64,000 nt of DNA from Neocallimastix lanati (nom. inval.) (GCA_016946835.1 JACVTC010000003.1:2232501-2296500); one strand, 5' to 3'. Numbered from the stretch's first letter, positions 1 through 14,298 are shown. Made by a program: numbers and translations. The notes: generated from the sequence alone by a model not told the origin.

Positions 1-282
1 TATTCTTTAGTTAATTTTAATCATAAAATTTTATACAGAAAATTACGAAGAAAATTATTAATCTTTTTTATTAGAAATGATAAATTAATAAAAAATAGAT
101 CTGTGGCTTTAATTTTTAAAAATTAATTTATATCACATGGATGGTATCTATCATCATTCACTATGGTTCATTTTAATAATTAATAAAAAAATAAATAAAT
201 AAATAAATAAGAAAGGTGAATTAAATTAAACATATAATCATATAAATTTGAAATTTCAAACAAATTAAATGAATAAAAAAAA

Positions 283-1075
283 ATGTACAATTATAAGAAT
301 TTTATTTTATTTGGTGATTCTCTTACTCAAGTAAATATTTTATATTACTATTGTATAAATAATTTCAACTTAATTTAATTATAATTATATAAAATAAAAA
401 ATAAAAAATAAAAAATAAGAAAAAAAAGAATTCAATTATTATATAATGAATTTCTTTTTCCTATAAATAATTCACATTAAATATATTATATATATATATT
501 AAATATAATATTAAATATTAAATAAAATATATAGCACTACTAAAATAATTTAAATAATATTAATAATAATAATTAAAAACTTGGTTTGAAAAATAAAAAA
601 AAATAATAGTAATAATAATAATTAATAACTAATTAACAAAAATTATAAAATATATATATATATATATTTATGTTTGTGAAACACTAATTCCATTTTATTT
701 AACTTATTATTTATTCATTATAAAAAAAAAAAAAAAAAAATATTGTAATAAAATATTTATATGTATAAATAAATATATAAATAAATAAATAAATAAAATA
801 TTTAAGAGAGGTTATAGGTGTGAACAAAAAGGATGGGTAATGTCACTCTCTGATCGTTATAATAGAAGAGCTGATATAATTAACAGAGGATTTTCAGGTA
901 AATATTAAGTAATTATGATGAAAAAAAAAAAAAATAAAAAAATGGATGATTAATCAAATTATTAAAAAAAAAAAAAAAAAAAAAATATTAAAATAATACC
1001 AAAATAAAATAATAAAATAACCTAAAGCAAAATATATTTTAATTATAATACGTAAATTCAATAGGTAATAAATAA

Positions 1076-1108
<33 letters not shown>

Positions 1109-1192
1109 TAAAGATTTTATATACTAATAAATAATTATATTCTAAAATAACAATGTATCAATGAATAAATAAATAATGGAAATGATAATGAT

Positions 1193-1223
<31 letters not shown>

Positions 1224-1982
1224 TAAAAATAAAAATAAAAATTAAAAAAAAAAAAAAAAAAAAAAGGTTATAATACTTTTCACGCACTTGAAGTTTTTCC
1301 AAAACTTTTTAATAAAGAAATTTGTAAGGATACGCTTCTTATGACTTTATTTTTTGGTGCCAATGATGCCTGTCTTGATCCTCATCAGATATTGCGGCCG
1401 GAAGCCTACGTTAACAATATGCGGAAACTTATTCATCTCTGCTTAGAAACTTTCCCAGAAAATTGTCCCATCATTGTGATTACCCCACCTCCTTGTCATG
1501 CAAAAAAAGTTAATGAAATTTATAAGGGAGTTCCAGGACGTGAAAATAAAAGAACCGAAGCCTATCGTCATCTCTGTTTATCGACGATTCAAGAATTTTC
1601 AAGAAGGAATCCTCGTGTCCTTCACCTAGACATTTGGAATGATATTTTTGGAGGAGAAGGAAGAGGAGAAGAAAAAGAAAAAGGAGAAGAAAAAGAAAAA
1701 GAAGAAGGAGAAGAAAAAGAAAAAGAAAAAGAAAAAGAAAAAGAAGGAGAAGAAAAAGAAAAAGAAAAAAAATGGGATACCGAATCTGAGGAATTTAATA
1801 CGATTGTGGATAAGTATCTTGAGGATGGTCTACATTTTAATGCCAATGGTAATGAGCTTCTCTACCATAGTTTAATTAGGTTAATCGAGGAGAAACTCCC
1901 GCATCTTTCCTCAAACAATTTAACTTTAATTGGACCATTTTGGAGAGATATTAATCCTGAAAATTATAAAAGTTCATTTTAA
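283..1982 (+). CDS. IAH1: Isoamyl acetate-hydrolysing esterase, GDSL/SGNH family (3 exons)
   Basis: Predicted 284-aa SGNH hydrolase that should cleave short-chain acetate esters in the cytosol. Exons 283-330, 807-897 and 1267-1982 join in phase. Exon 1 encodes an N-terminal FILFGDSLTQ block with the nucleophile Ser13. Exon 2 carries the INRGFSG block continued as YNT in exon 3. Exon 3 has FFGANDA (oxyanion Asn79) and the C-terminal DGLHF block with Asp233 and His236 of the catalytic triad. Order and spacing match yeast Iah1, including the RGF.GY, GANDAC and DGLHF signatures and a C-terminal WRD. An unusual Glu/Lys-rich tract of about 40 residues (176-215) is inserted just before the Asp/His block. 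There is no signal peptide. The start is the only ATG before the GDSL block and follows an AT-rich leader. The acceptor of exon 2 is the least certain junction (AG ending at 806 keeps the frame). Confidence 0.9.
1650..1772 (+). repeat. In-frame GAA/AAA purine repeat coding for a Glu/Lys tract
   Basis: A purine-only stretch built of GAAAAA and GGAGAA units inside exon 3 of IAH1. It stays open in frame and encodes an acidic/basic E-K alternation. It also makes spurious open frames on the other strand and in another frame. Confidence 0.85.
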
Positions 1983-2083
1983 AAAAAAAATAACGAATAA
2001 AAAATAAAAATAAAATAACGAATAAGAATAAATAATAATAATAATAATAATAATATATATATATATATATCATGAATAAATAA

Positions 2084-2121
<38 letters not shown>

Positions 2122-2720
2122 TTTATAGATTTATATTGATGAGTTAAATAGAGTATTCATTCATAACAAAAATATATTTTTTTTTTTTTTATCCTTTTTT
2201 TCCTTTTTTTCCTTTTTTTTTTTTATCTCGTTCCTCCTCCTCCCTTCCTTTCTAACTTTGTTAATGAACATAAATTAGGTACTTTTTATTCTTTATTTAA
2301 AAATTAGAATAAAAAAAAAAAAAAGAAAATGGTTCAAAAACTGAACAAATAAACAACCATATAAACAAAAAAAAAAAAAAAATAAAAAATAAAAATAAAG
2401 ATCTTTAAATATATTAATAAACTATAGATATACAATAAAAAAAATATTAATAATAAAAAAAAAGAAAAAAAAAAAAGTTATCATTTTAATATTTATTGAA
2501 TTATATTAGGTAAAAAGATTTTGTTAAATGAAATAGAAATTAACGTAATTAACGTATTTTACAAAATATTATTTATAAAATATATATATATATAATAATA
2601 ATAAACTATTTATATATATATATATATAATTATTTTCATATAATAATTAAAAAAAAAAATAATAATTAGATTAAAAATAATAAACAATTTATAATTAAAA
2701 GTGTGTTTAATAAAGTAATT

Positions 2721-2753
<33 letters not shown>

Positions 2754-2885
2754 TATACTAATATATAATATATATTATATATTATATATTATTTTCTTTT
2801 TTTTTTTTTTTTTTTTTTTTTGTAATATATCAATAATAATAATATTCTAAAATTCATGAATGTTCATATTTATTTTATAATTTTT

Positions 2886-2916
<31 letters not shown>

Positions 2917-3466
2917 GAATGAATTTCATTATTAAAATATTATATTATCGATATAATTATTTATATAGATATCAATTATTTGGGTTTTAGCCTATAAATT
3001 TTTTTTTTTTTTTATCATTAATGTTATTATTATATATAAAAAATGTTTGATGAAAGAAGCGAAATTATTTAATAAAATTAATAATACAAAAAATTTTTTT
3101 AAATTTTTTTTGTTTTTAAAATATTACAACTAAAAAAAAAAATATATATATATATATATATTATATATATGTGTGTGTTATTATTTATTATAATAGTATT
3201 TAAATATAAAATTGTTGTCATTATAATTTAATATTTAAATATTAATATATGTTTGTTTTCTGATAATTGTTTGATAATAATAATTCATCGATAAATAAAA
3301 AATTTTTTGAAACTTAATTTATAAAATAAAAAGAAAAAATTTTTTTTTTTTCTTTTTATTAATAATTTTTTTTTTTTTTTCTTTTTATCTTTTTTTTTTC
3401 TTTTTTTAATCTTTTTATTGGAAAAATGAAAATTTAAAAAAAAGAAGAAAAAAAAAAAAAAAAATT
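1983..3466. other. Intergenic, convergent 3' ends
   Basis: Between the IAH1 stop (+) and the F-box gene stop (-). It contains poly-A, poly-T and AT-dinucleotide runs, for example around 2088-2119 and 2799-2821. I see no exon-like segment or RNA gene. Confidence 0.6.
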
Positions 3467-3822
3467 TTAATCTTCTGTTCTTTTTAAAATAATAGATTTT
3501 ATTGAAAATCCATATTTCCAATAACATTTTTTATTAACAATTTGAATTCTAACCTTAGTATATAATTGAGGATTATTCACCTTTATCTTGAAACAAGTTA
3601 AGGGTTGCCAACCAATACCTTTTAAGTTATCATATTGAACTTTACTTAAGGAATACTTGTAGGGCTCCTCAGCACCTTCAAATCTTGCAATAAAATCAAG
3701 TCCTATTAAACCACCAGAAACATTTTCAATTTTTATAATACATTTAACAATATAAGTACCATTGGTAACATATTTAAATTCACCATTAACCTAAATTATA
3801 ATTATTATGATTATAATTTTTT

Positions 3823-3858
<36 letters not shown>

Positions 3859-5065
3859 ATTAATATAATTAATATATATACTAAAAAATAAAATAAAATA
3901 AAATAAAATAAAAAAAAATAAAAAAAATTTTCGTTTTTTTTTAGACATATAATAAATAAAAAAAAAATAAATAATTGACTTACATCAAACCAACAGACAT
4001 CTGTCAATACAGCACCATCTTCTTCTAATTTCCAATTTTTACCCATTTCTGCAATGGATAAATTTTTAGCACATAAAGTATTCGTATCTAATATTATATA
4101 TAAATGTAAGTATTTTTATATTCATAGTATATATTATTTATTAAAAATAAATTTTATTAATTATTATTATTGTTATAATAACATAATTTAATATATATTA
4201 TAACACTAATTAATAAAAGTTTATATATTTACCAAAATATCTATAAAGATCGTATAAATCTACAGAATTTTTAATAGTTTTAAATTGCTATTTATAAAAA
4301 AAAAATAAAAAAACGTATGATAACAATTAATTATTTATTAGAAAATAAATAAAAAATAGAATAAATAAATATTTATTAAAAATATCAAAAAACAGACAAT
4401 TTTTTTTTTCATTTACCTCTGAATAATCTCTTTTTAAAAAATTATACCAAATAGAAGCACAATTAATATTAGAATATAACTTTTTACAAGTCTTTTTATT
4501 TAATATATATATAATTAAAATGTTATTAATTATTTTATATAAAATTAAATTTTTTTTTAAAAATTCTATTGGATAAAGTTTAATTTATTACCATAGAAAA
4601 ATTACAAAAATCTTCAACAGATAAATATTTTGATATATTGATGACAACATCTGTTGGAATTTTAGAGATATCTAAATTTATAAATATATATATAAATAAA
4701 TACATATAAAATAAACATTAAAAATTAATATTATTATATCTTTTTCTGTAAAAGAAAAAAAAAAATTTTTAAATTTATATATATTCATTTATATATATAT
4801 TACTAAATAGTAATAAAAATTTACATTCACTTTGAACTTTCGCTTCTTTTGATTTTTCACTGGTTTGAGCTGTTACACTTGTAACTTTTTTAGTTAAATC
4901 ATGAGTACTAGTGCCAGCACTTGTAGTAGTACTTTTACCTGTGAAAGAATAATCGCTTAATATATCTTTAAATTGATTTTGACCTGTTGTTGAAATATAA
5001 TTTTTTAATAATAACTCGATAACTTCTTCACTTAGAAGTGTTTGAGTAGATACATTGGTTTTCAT
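3467..5065 (-). CDS. F-box protein with C-terminal phloem-protein-2-like domain (6 exons)
   Basis: Predicted 292-aa protein. Exons, in transcript order: 5065-4825, 4671-4592, 4491-4417, 4287-4233, 4087-3984, 3790-3467; phases agree at all junctions. Residues 1-80 are Ser/Thr-rich and unassigned. Residues ~81-133 form an F-box (IPTDVVINISKYLSVEDFCN, then TCKKLYSN and SIWYNFLKRDY), which in other proteins binds Skp1 in SCF ubiquitin ligases. Residues ~155-292 resemble the PP2 (phloem protein 2) fold: LTDVCWFDVNGEF, NGTYIVK, a GW block and a C-terminal YWKYGFSIKSI, in the order seen in plant F-box/PP2 proteins. In plants this domain can bind glycans; the substrate here is unknown. A substrate-receptor role for ubiquitination is inferred from the architecture. 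Alternative: the related animal FBA domain, which I think less likely. Confidence 0.75.
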
Positions 5066-5749
5066 TTTTAATAATTTTAATTATTATTATATACAAAAAA
5101 AAAAAAAAAAAAACTTTAAGAGAATTTTATATTTTTAAAAGGCTTATTTTTGTTTTTTTGTTTTTTTGTTTTTTTTTTTTTTTTTATCTTTTTTAAATAG
5201 ATTAGACTTGTTTGTTTGTTTGTTTTTGTTTGTTTGTTTGTTTTTTATCTACTTTTGCTTATTATTTTATTTTTATTTTTACTTAAATTTTTATAAGGAT
5301 TTATTTTTTTATATTTCACCAAAAAAAAATAATAATAACAATACATATAATATTTGTTTTACTTTTTAGTTGGTTTTTTTTTTTTTTTTTTTTTTATTTA
5401 TCTTAAAAATATATCTCCAAGAAGATATTTATTTATAACTTTTTTTTTTCCAATTATGATATTTATTATTTATTATTCTACAGGTATCTATGATATTTTA
5501 TTTATTTGAATTTTTAAGTTTACAAAAAAAATTCTTTTATTACAGTCTTTACAATTATTGTATATAATTCAAGTTAACTAATATTAACAGTTTTATAGGT
5601 TATAATTTATCTTCAATACAGTTAATATTTACAAATTTATTTATTTTTACAATGTTAATTTAATATTTTTTTATAACAAAGATAAGTAATGTTTACAAGT
5701 CCTTTTTTTTTAAATTTCTTTCTTTATTTTTTAATTTAATTTAATTTTT

Positions 5750-5780
<31 letters not shown>

Positions 5781-6253
5781 AGGGTGTGTGTGTGTGGTAA
5801 TTTACAAATTAGTTTTAAGTGATAAAATAAAAATACAATTATTAAAATTATATATAAATAAATATTTACATAAAAGAAACTGATACAAAAAAAAAAAAAG
5901 CAGTGGGAATTTTTAAAGATATTTATATTGATATTTATAAATTGTTTTTTGTTTATTTAAAAAAAAAAAAAAATAATTAATATAATTATAATAAATAATT
6001 AAATAATAATCAAGTGAACATTTTATATTAATTATTTAATTATTTTTTATTAAATACTTTTTTATATTTATTAAGATTTTCCTATTTAATTATGATAGTT
6101 CATAGTAGTATTTTTATACTATATAATATTTACTATTTAATACTTATTTTATAATTTACTATGTAATATTTACTATTTACTATTTATTTTATAATTTACT
6201 ATATAATATTTAATATTTACTATTTATTTTATAATTTACTATATAATATTTAA

Positions 6254-6296
<43 letters not shown>

Positions 6297-9200
6297 TATC
6301 ATTATTATCATTATTATTGATAATTTATAAATTAATATGTATTTTTTTAATAATTTATTATTTATTTTTTCAATTATTTAATATCATATATTATTGATAT
6401 TATTTCTTATGTAAACTTGTGAAATCACTATTTTTTTTCATTTTTAATTTTTTCATTTCTTTTTTTTTAATTTTTTTAATTTTTTTTTTATTTTTAAATT
6501 TAATTTTTATTATTAAAACTTTTAATTTACCTTTTTTAGTTCATCATCACTCTTCATATTATATATAATATTTTATATATAAATAATATATATAAATAAA
6601 GTATACTATACTATTATAATATTGATATTATTTATAAATAATATATATACTATAATATAATATATTTCATTTCAAATAAAATTATATTTTTAATTTATGT
6701 TTCATTTATTAAATAATATATTAATTTTTGGTCTAATGTACATTTTCCATATAAAAATCATTAAACTTTAATTTAATAAAAAAAAATAAACACTTCATTA
6801 ATAAATTAAATTATATGAGAAAATACACTCTAATATATCATTGGATTTAATGTATGATTTAAATATTTTATTAAAATATATATCACAAGTGTATTTTCAA
6901 TTTATTATCAATTTATTATCAATTTATTATCAATTTATTTTTATATATTTCTTTTCAATTTTCTTTTCTTTCATTACCAGCTTTCAACATTTTAATTAAC
7001 GCTCTGTCAGTTTATTAATAATCAATTCATCAATATTTAATAGAATGAAATTAGCAAATAGCAAATAGCAAATAATTAAACATTTAAGCATCATCATTTA
7101 TAATTTTGTTTATTTATTATTATTTATTTTATATTTAAGTAATGTCAAATATTTAAAAATATCTTTTAAAAAAAAAAAAAGAAAAAAGTTATTAAAAAAA
7201 ATAATAAAAATTTTAAAAAAAAAATTATCTAATCTGCTTTAAAAAACAGCAAAAAAAAAGCAAACTCTTTCTTTTTATTATGATTATTGATATATTACCA
7301 TATTCTATACTACATACACTACATTCTTTATTTTTTAAAAAAAAAATAAAATAAAATAATTCTATACTATCTTTTTTTTTTATTATTATTGTCATTCTCA
7401 TATGGTAAAATAGTTATTATTAATATTTCTATCATTATTATTATAATTTTCTTTTTTTTTTTTTTTTTGTTTTGTTTTGTTTTTTTTTTGTCTTTTTGTT
7501 TTCTTTAATGTTTATGTGTTTATATTATTTGACCATGATAAATAGCAATTCGTCTAGAATAGAATAATTCATTACAATAGATGAAAGATAATAAACTAAT
7601 AATTAAGTTATTTATTATATTTCAAATTAATTAATTTATATAATAATAACAATCATATTATGATTTAAATCATAGTAAACAATAATACTAATGATTTTAA
7701 ATTATACTATTCTATTTTCTCTAAGCTATCACCACCAATGGTGGTGTAATTAATTATATTTAACCATTCTTCCGGTTAAGTTGTCATCACATTTTCTCTT
7801 TATATCTCAATAAGTTTGTGCCTTTCCTACCCAATTATTATAAATTAAACTTTCCTATTATAAATTAATAAACTAAATAACTAAAATTTATTAATAATAA
7901 ATAATATGACTTTTTTTTTTTTAATTTTTTATTATTTTTATTTCTATATAAATTATCTCTTTAATTGATTAAGTCATCTATGCCAAAATGGTCAATGCTA
8001 TATCATTAACATTAATATATTGTCACATTTAATTTAAATATATTTGATAATCTATTTATTAATGAATTTTTTATATTTAAATAATTATTTTTTCATATAT
8101 CCCATACTATTTTCTATATTAATTATATTAATTTATTATAAAAAAATATATATTATTAAAATTTAAAAAAATAATATAAAATAATAAAAAATAATAAAAA
8201 TTACAGGTTAATTCTAAATTTTAAAAATTATTAAAATTAAAGTATTAATTAATGAAATTAAATTAAAATTAAATATCTAATATTTAAAAAAAAAAAATAA
8301 TTCCAAAACTACTTTTTATTAGTTAAATTTCTCCTCATCAAATTTTTTCTCAATTTTTATTTTATTTTTATTTTTATTTTTATTTTTATTTTTATTTTTA
8401 TTTTTATTTTTATTTTTTTTAATCAATCCAAAAAAAAAAAAAAAAAGTTTCTTTAAATAATTGACTTTTAAAATTTATAAAAATTATTGACCGTCATTTA
8501 TTGATAATAATTTTAAAAATTTTTTTTTTTTTATTTTATTTATTTATTTATTTTTGATTTTTTTTTTTTTTTTTTTTTTGAATTTTCTTTTTTTTCTTCT
8601 AATCAAATTATTATTTATAAAATAGAAATAAAGTATATATTAATAAATTGATATACATATTTAAATTATCACAAAATAAAATATAGAATACTATAATATA
8701 TCATATGAAGTATGATGTATTTCTATAATATTCAATAGAATAATATATAAAATATATAATTATTTTTATTAAATAGATATTTGATTGCTTTACCATATTA
8801 ATAAATAATAATTAGTTTATGAATATGATAAATAATCAATTAAATCTTTCTACCAAAAATTATCTATTAAAAAAAAATTAATAATAAAGATTTTGAAGAG
8901 GGGAAAAAATTATAATATTAACTAAATATTTAATATATATAACGAAACAATATATAAATTATTAATATAAATAAATATTTTTTATTACTATTTCATAGAG
9001 AGTAAATTGTTGAACTTTTTTTTTTTTTTTAGGTTTTAACCTTTATTCCTACAAGAAATCATACAATATACCTTTCATCTTTTCATTATTAAAATAAATT
9101 TTTTAAACTTTTATTAATAATTTAATAGATGTTGATATTCAATAATAATACCATTATTATATTATATTAATTTGATTTGATTTTATATAAAAAGATTAAA

Positions 9201-10967
9201 ATCTTTTATACTTTTTCTTTAATAATTTTATATGAAATATTAATATATATTTAACATATATTATTATTATTATAATTTACTAGTTAATTTATCCAAAATA
9301 AGATTTCTTTAAAATATATACATAAATATATATATATATATATAAATATTCCCATTATAAATAAACTTTTTTGCCAATAGTCCCATCCAAACCATAATTA
9401 AAAGGCATAAATAAAATGATTTTTATATTAAATTTTTTTTTTTTTATTTTTTTTTTTTTTTGTTTCACCAAAGTTATCATAATATATATTTTTAAAAATA
9501 TTTAGTATTTTATTTATATTATAAATAAAGAATTTGTATAAATGGTTAATATATATATAATAAAAAAAAAAATTTGTCTTAAAAATGAGTATTTTCATCA
9601 ATTAAATAATTAATTTGTCATTTTTAAATAGAAATAATATATATAACTTTTTTAGAGTTGAATTGAATGAACTGCTCTTTTCAACTTAACATTATTCAAA
9701 AAACAAAAGAATCATTAAATATATCTATAATTCATTCTAAATTCTATATACTCTATAAATATTTATTAAACGTATTATATATATATATATTAAATATAGG
9801 AAAATATTTTTGATTACCCCAAAAAAAAAAAAAAAAAAAAAATAATGCATGAATGACAATGACCATGATTGAATTAAAAAAAAAAAAATTAAAATTAAAA
9901 ATTAATATTTGATTATTATTTATAGAAAACAATAATAAAAATGTTTAGAATAAATAAATATTACTATATATGTGTACTTAAACAAAAAAATTATTATTAA
10001 AAAACAAAAGTACATACAAATATATACTTTTATAAATAATATTTAATTTAAACTACTAAAATTCTTTATATTTTTAAATTAGATTTTATATACATAATTC
10101 ATATGAAAATAATAATATATATAAAAACAGCCATATATATGGAATAAGTTTCAATATTTAAATAAAATTAAAATTTTGGTTTCAGTCATCATTATTATTA
10201 TCATTATTATTATTATTATCCTATAATATATATAATATATATATTAGAAGTAAAAAATATATTATATATATGAAAATAAAAATAAAAAAGAAATAAAAGA
10301 ATAATAATTCTTTTATTTCTTTTTACTTTAAGATAAAATCATTTCTAATTAATTTCTAATTTATTACCACTTAATTTTATAATTAAATTTAATTATATAT
10401 CATTCTTTTATTTTATATAATATACAATTATATTTAATATATTATTAAAAATAATTATAAAAATTAAACCTTTTAAATATTTAATAAATATATATATATT
10501 AATATTAATAAAATATATGCATATACATATATATATGTATTTACCATTTTTCTATTATACTTTAGAGAGAAACACATGTTTGCATAAATTTTTCAATTTA
10601 TATCTATATATTTATATTAATATAAAAATTTAATAATATTATTAAAAAAAATTTTAAAAAATTTGTTTTTATTTTTTTTTTAATGATTCTTTTTTTTTTT
10701 AAAAAAATTTAGTATTAATAAAGCATCATTAATATTTAAATATACAATTTAAATTTAAATTTAAATATAAAAAAAAAAAAAAAAATACTATTTAAAATAA
10801 ATTTTATTATTTCTTCATGATAATATGATAGGAATGATTTAATTATCATAAACTTTATTTCATATATAATTTATATAATTTCAAAAAAAAAATAGTTAAC
10901 CTATTTAATTTTTTTTTTTTCATAATGTATTAATAAAGATTTAAATTAATAATAACAACTTTTATTG

Positions 10968-10999
<32 letters not shown>

Positions 11000-11032
11000 T
11001 TAAATAATAGATATGAAATTTCAATTTATTTT

Positions 11033-11070
<38 letters not shown>

Positions 11071-11745
11071 TTATTCTAATTATTTATCACTTAATTTGGT
11101 ATTTAAATTAATATTTAAATATAGAATATATATACTTTTTTTTTTTCATTGAATTAAAATTTTTAGAATAAAAAAAAAATTGTAAAGTTTTAAATTTTTA
11201 AAAATTAATTTCTTTATTGTTTCTTTTTAATTTATGTTCTTAATAGGTGATATTTAAATTTGGTTATGTGATCTCTATCTTTATTCTACATACAAATTAT
11301 ATTTATTAATAATAAAAATAGTATAATAAATAATAAATAAATATTATATATATATTTTATATATATATTATTATTATTTTTTTCATTTATTAAATAAAAA
11401 AAAAAAAATTATAATAATTAATTAAAAATATAAATGAACCGTCACGTTTTATTTAGTCTTTTTTTTTTTTTATATTAAATTTAAAATAAATTATTTATTA
11501 AAAATTCTCACCTGTTTTTTTTTTTTTTTTTTAATTGTTTGTTTGTTTGTTTTTTTGTATTATTAATTTTATGGTTTATCTATTTAAAAAATTTTTAATT
11601 ATTTTTTTTTTTTTTTTAATGAATTAAAAATAAATATATATATATATAAATCTATGGATTTATATATCTTAAAAAAATATTAATTATCTCTTAAATATTT
11701 TTTTTTATTTAAAAGTTGCTTATCCATTTTAATAATTCTGTGTAT

Positions 11746-11784
<39 letters not shown>

Positions 11785-12828
11785 AAAAATGAAATTTATT
11801 ATCATAGTTAAAAAAATCTATATAGTATTTTTTTAGTTTTCAAATTCATTTAACATTTTAATAAATACTTTTATTTTATTTCAACTTTTATTATAATTTT
11901 AAATCTTAAATAATATCTTAACAAATAAATAGGATATACAATAATACTATAAATAATAGAGTTTATATGGTTTATGATACAAATAATTTAGTTTAAATTA
12001 TTTTATATTTTTGTATGGTCAATAAACCTCTTTTGTATATAATTAATATGATAATATGTATTTAATGTATTGAAATAGGTATGATCCATTCAATGTTTTT
12101 TATATGATTAAATAGCATAAAATTTTGTATTTTTTTTAAAAAAAAAAAAATCTTTTTGACTTTAATTAAATAATGTCAGTTAAATAAACAAAATATTGAG
12201 ATTTTTAAACTAGTAAATTCTATTTCGTATTAATATAAGGATTAAGTCAATATTAAGGATTAGGTCATTTTTGATAAATAATTATACATAATTAAAAATA
12301 TATATATTTCAATTTAATTACAAATAATAAATTATTTCATTATTATATATATAAATATATTTAGGATATAAATATATTTAATATGAATTAATAATTTAAA
12401 TATTTACTAATACTAATATTTGCCATTATCTTTTTTATTTATTTATTTTTTTTTAATATTTAAAATTTTATTATTCAAAAAAAAAAAAATAAAAATAAAA
12501 TAATATTAAATTGATTTCTGTTAAATTCAATGAAATATAGATGTAATTTTATAATAATTAGTTATATCGCATGTAACTGATTATTAAATATATTATTTTT
12601 TATAATAAAAAAAATTTACATTATGGATATGATATTTTAAAAAAATTAATAGTATAGATATAAAATTTTATTTTTTTTTTTTTTTATCTGATCTGAATAA
12701 TTTGATGTAATTTCAAATATTATTTAATTTTAAAAATAAAAAAAAATTTTTAATTTCATTTTTTTTTTTTACTTCTAAAAAAAGAAATTTCTTATTTTTA
12801 TTACAATTTTTTGATTGATGATCAAAAA

Positions 12829-12867
<39 letters not shown>

Positions 12868-13670
12868 TAATTATAGCTTGTAAACGTTATCTTAGTTGAC
12901 ATTTTAAAAATGATCTATTATGAATCTTAATATATTGACTAATCATTATCTTATTTTTATAATAGATATATTGAATAGAACTTAACCATAACTAATTAGT
13001 AAATCTCAATAATAAAATTTTATATAAGAATTTTCGTTTTATTTGTAAATTTTTATTGATAAAAATCTATTTAAACATTAATATATATATAAATATTTTA
13101 TGAAATAATTGATATAATTATAATAGTAATTATAATAATAATAGTAATAATAATATTAATAATTATTAATTATCAAAATTATTAAATATTGTTAATATTT
13201 TCTTTCAAATTATATTTAATTATATCAATTGTATAGGATATAAAACATTAACTAATTAATAAGATTATTGTAAATTACAATCATAAGAAATGATATGATA
13301 TTTAATTATTGGATTAACTATATATCAACTTTTTTGTTCTTGATCTAATTAAAAAAAAAAAAAAAAAAAAAAAAGTTTTTTAAAAATGATTAAAATATAT
13401 GTTTTAATATAAAATTTATACTGTAATTGGAAGCATTTTTAATTAAAGTTTTTTTTTTTTATTTTAAATTTCTTAATTTTAAAAATTCAAAAAAAAAAAA
13501 AAAAAATTTTTTTCTAGCAATTATTGTTTTTATTATATATAAAAATTTTTATTTGAAATTCCAGATTATATTTATTCCATAAAATTATGATAATAAAAGA
13601 AAATAATTAGTAGTATATATGTACAATTAAAAAAAAAAAAAAAAAAAAAACATATAAAAAAAAAAAATTC
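5066..13670. other. 8.6-kb gene-free AT-rich region
   Basis: No open frame of non-repetitive composition was found on either strand. The sequence is a mix of poly-A/T runs, TTTTTA arrays (about 8355-8420), AT dinucleotide tracts and short tandem repeats. A few less simple patches occur (7720-7850, 9020-9090), without recognisable coding. It could hold the upstream control region of the leftward F-box gene. I see no tRNA or LTR in it. Confidence 0.55.
6106..6255. repeat. Short tandem repeat, about three units
   Basis: About three diverged copies of a unit of roughly 45 bp that contains TTATTTTATAATTTACTATA, followed by an ATT array at 6260-6317. Confidence 0.6.
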
Positions 13671-13671
13671 A

Positions 13672-13818
13672 TAGGGCAACACATCAAATCCTCACCACCA
13701 CCACTCCACCACCACCACTCCAACATCTCCAAGATTATATATATATATATATATAATTTTTTTTTATTTTTTTTTTTTTTTTTTTTTGAATTTATTAATA
13801 CATTTTTATTTTGAATAG

Positions 13819-13849
<31 letters not shown>

Positions 13850-13880
13850 GAATTTATTAATACATTTTTATTTTGAATAG

Positions 13881-13922
<42 letters not shown>

Positions 13923-14095
13923 TTTCGTTTTATTTAACGGGGAATGCTAATTATTTTCATTTCGGGATTAGAAGTTTGAATGGTCCATCCAAAAGAAATT
14001 ATGGTCTTCTCTCCTTTCGGAAGTATTAACCCTGCCAGCCTAGTCGTTCTTTTCTACTAAAGAAAAGGAAGTTATATTATTGATACCACCATCAT
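13672..14095. other. Less AT-rich patch, possible old insertion remnant
   Basis: 13672-13735 has a duplicated CACCACCACTC motif. 13921-14095 is clearly richer in G/C than its surroundings and, read on the minus strand, ends in an AATAAA-containing segment followed by a long A-tract (the T run at 13884-13920). That is how a retroposed 3' end would look. No coding similarity was recognised. Confidence 0.35.
13788..13911. repeat. 62-bp tandem duplication ending in T-tracts
   Basis: Two identical 34-bp cores starting GAATTTATTAATACATTTTT (13788 and 13850), each followed by a run of T. On the minus strand each unit reads as a short core preceded by an A-tract. Confidence 0.8.
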
Positions 14096-14284
14096 ATATA
14101 TATATTTATACCACTCATTATTTAGAAAATTACGAAATATTAATACAATTTTTTCACCAATGGACCTATTCACTTACATTATGATATAAGAAACAATATT
14201 ATTATTTTTACTATCACTTAATATTTGCATTTCCTATTTTTCATTATCCATAGCATCATTACTATTATTAATAATAGTAGGGCC

Positions 14285-14298
14285 ATCATGATCATAAT

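Noticed and set aside
1622-1846. Ser/Phe-rich frame on the minus strand over IAH1
   Set aside because: Shadow of the Glu/Lys purine repeat on the coding strand.
5166-5369. 67-aa Phe/Leu-rich open frame
   Set aside because: Poly-T derived low-complexity sequence without splice or start context.
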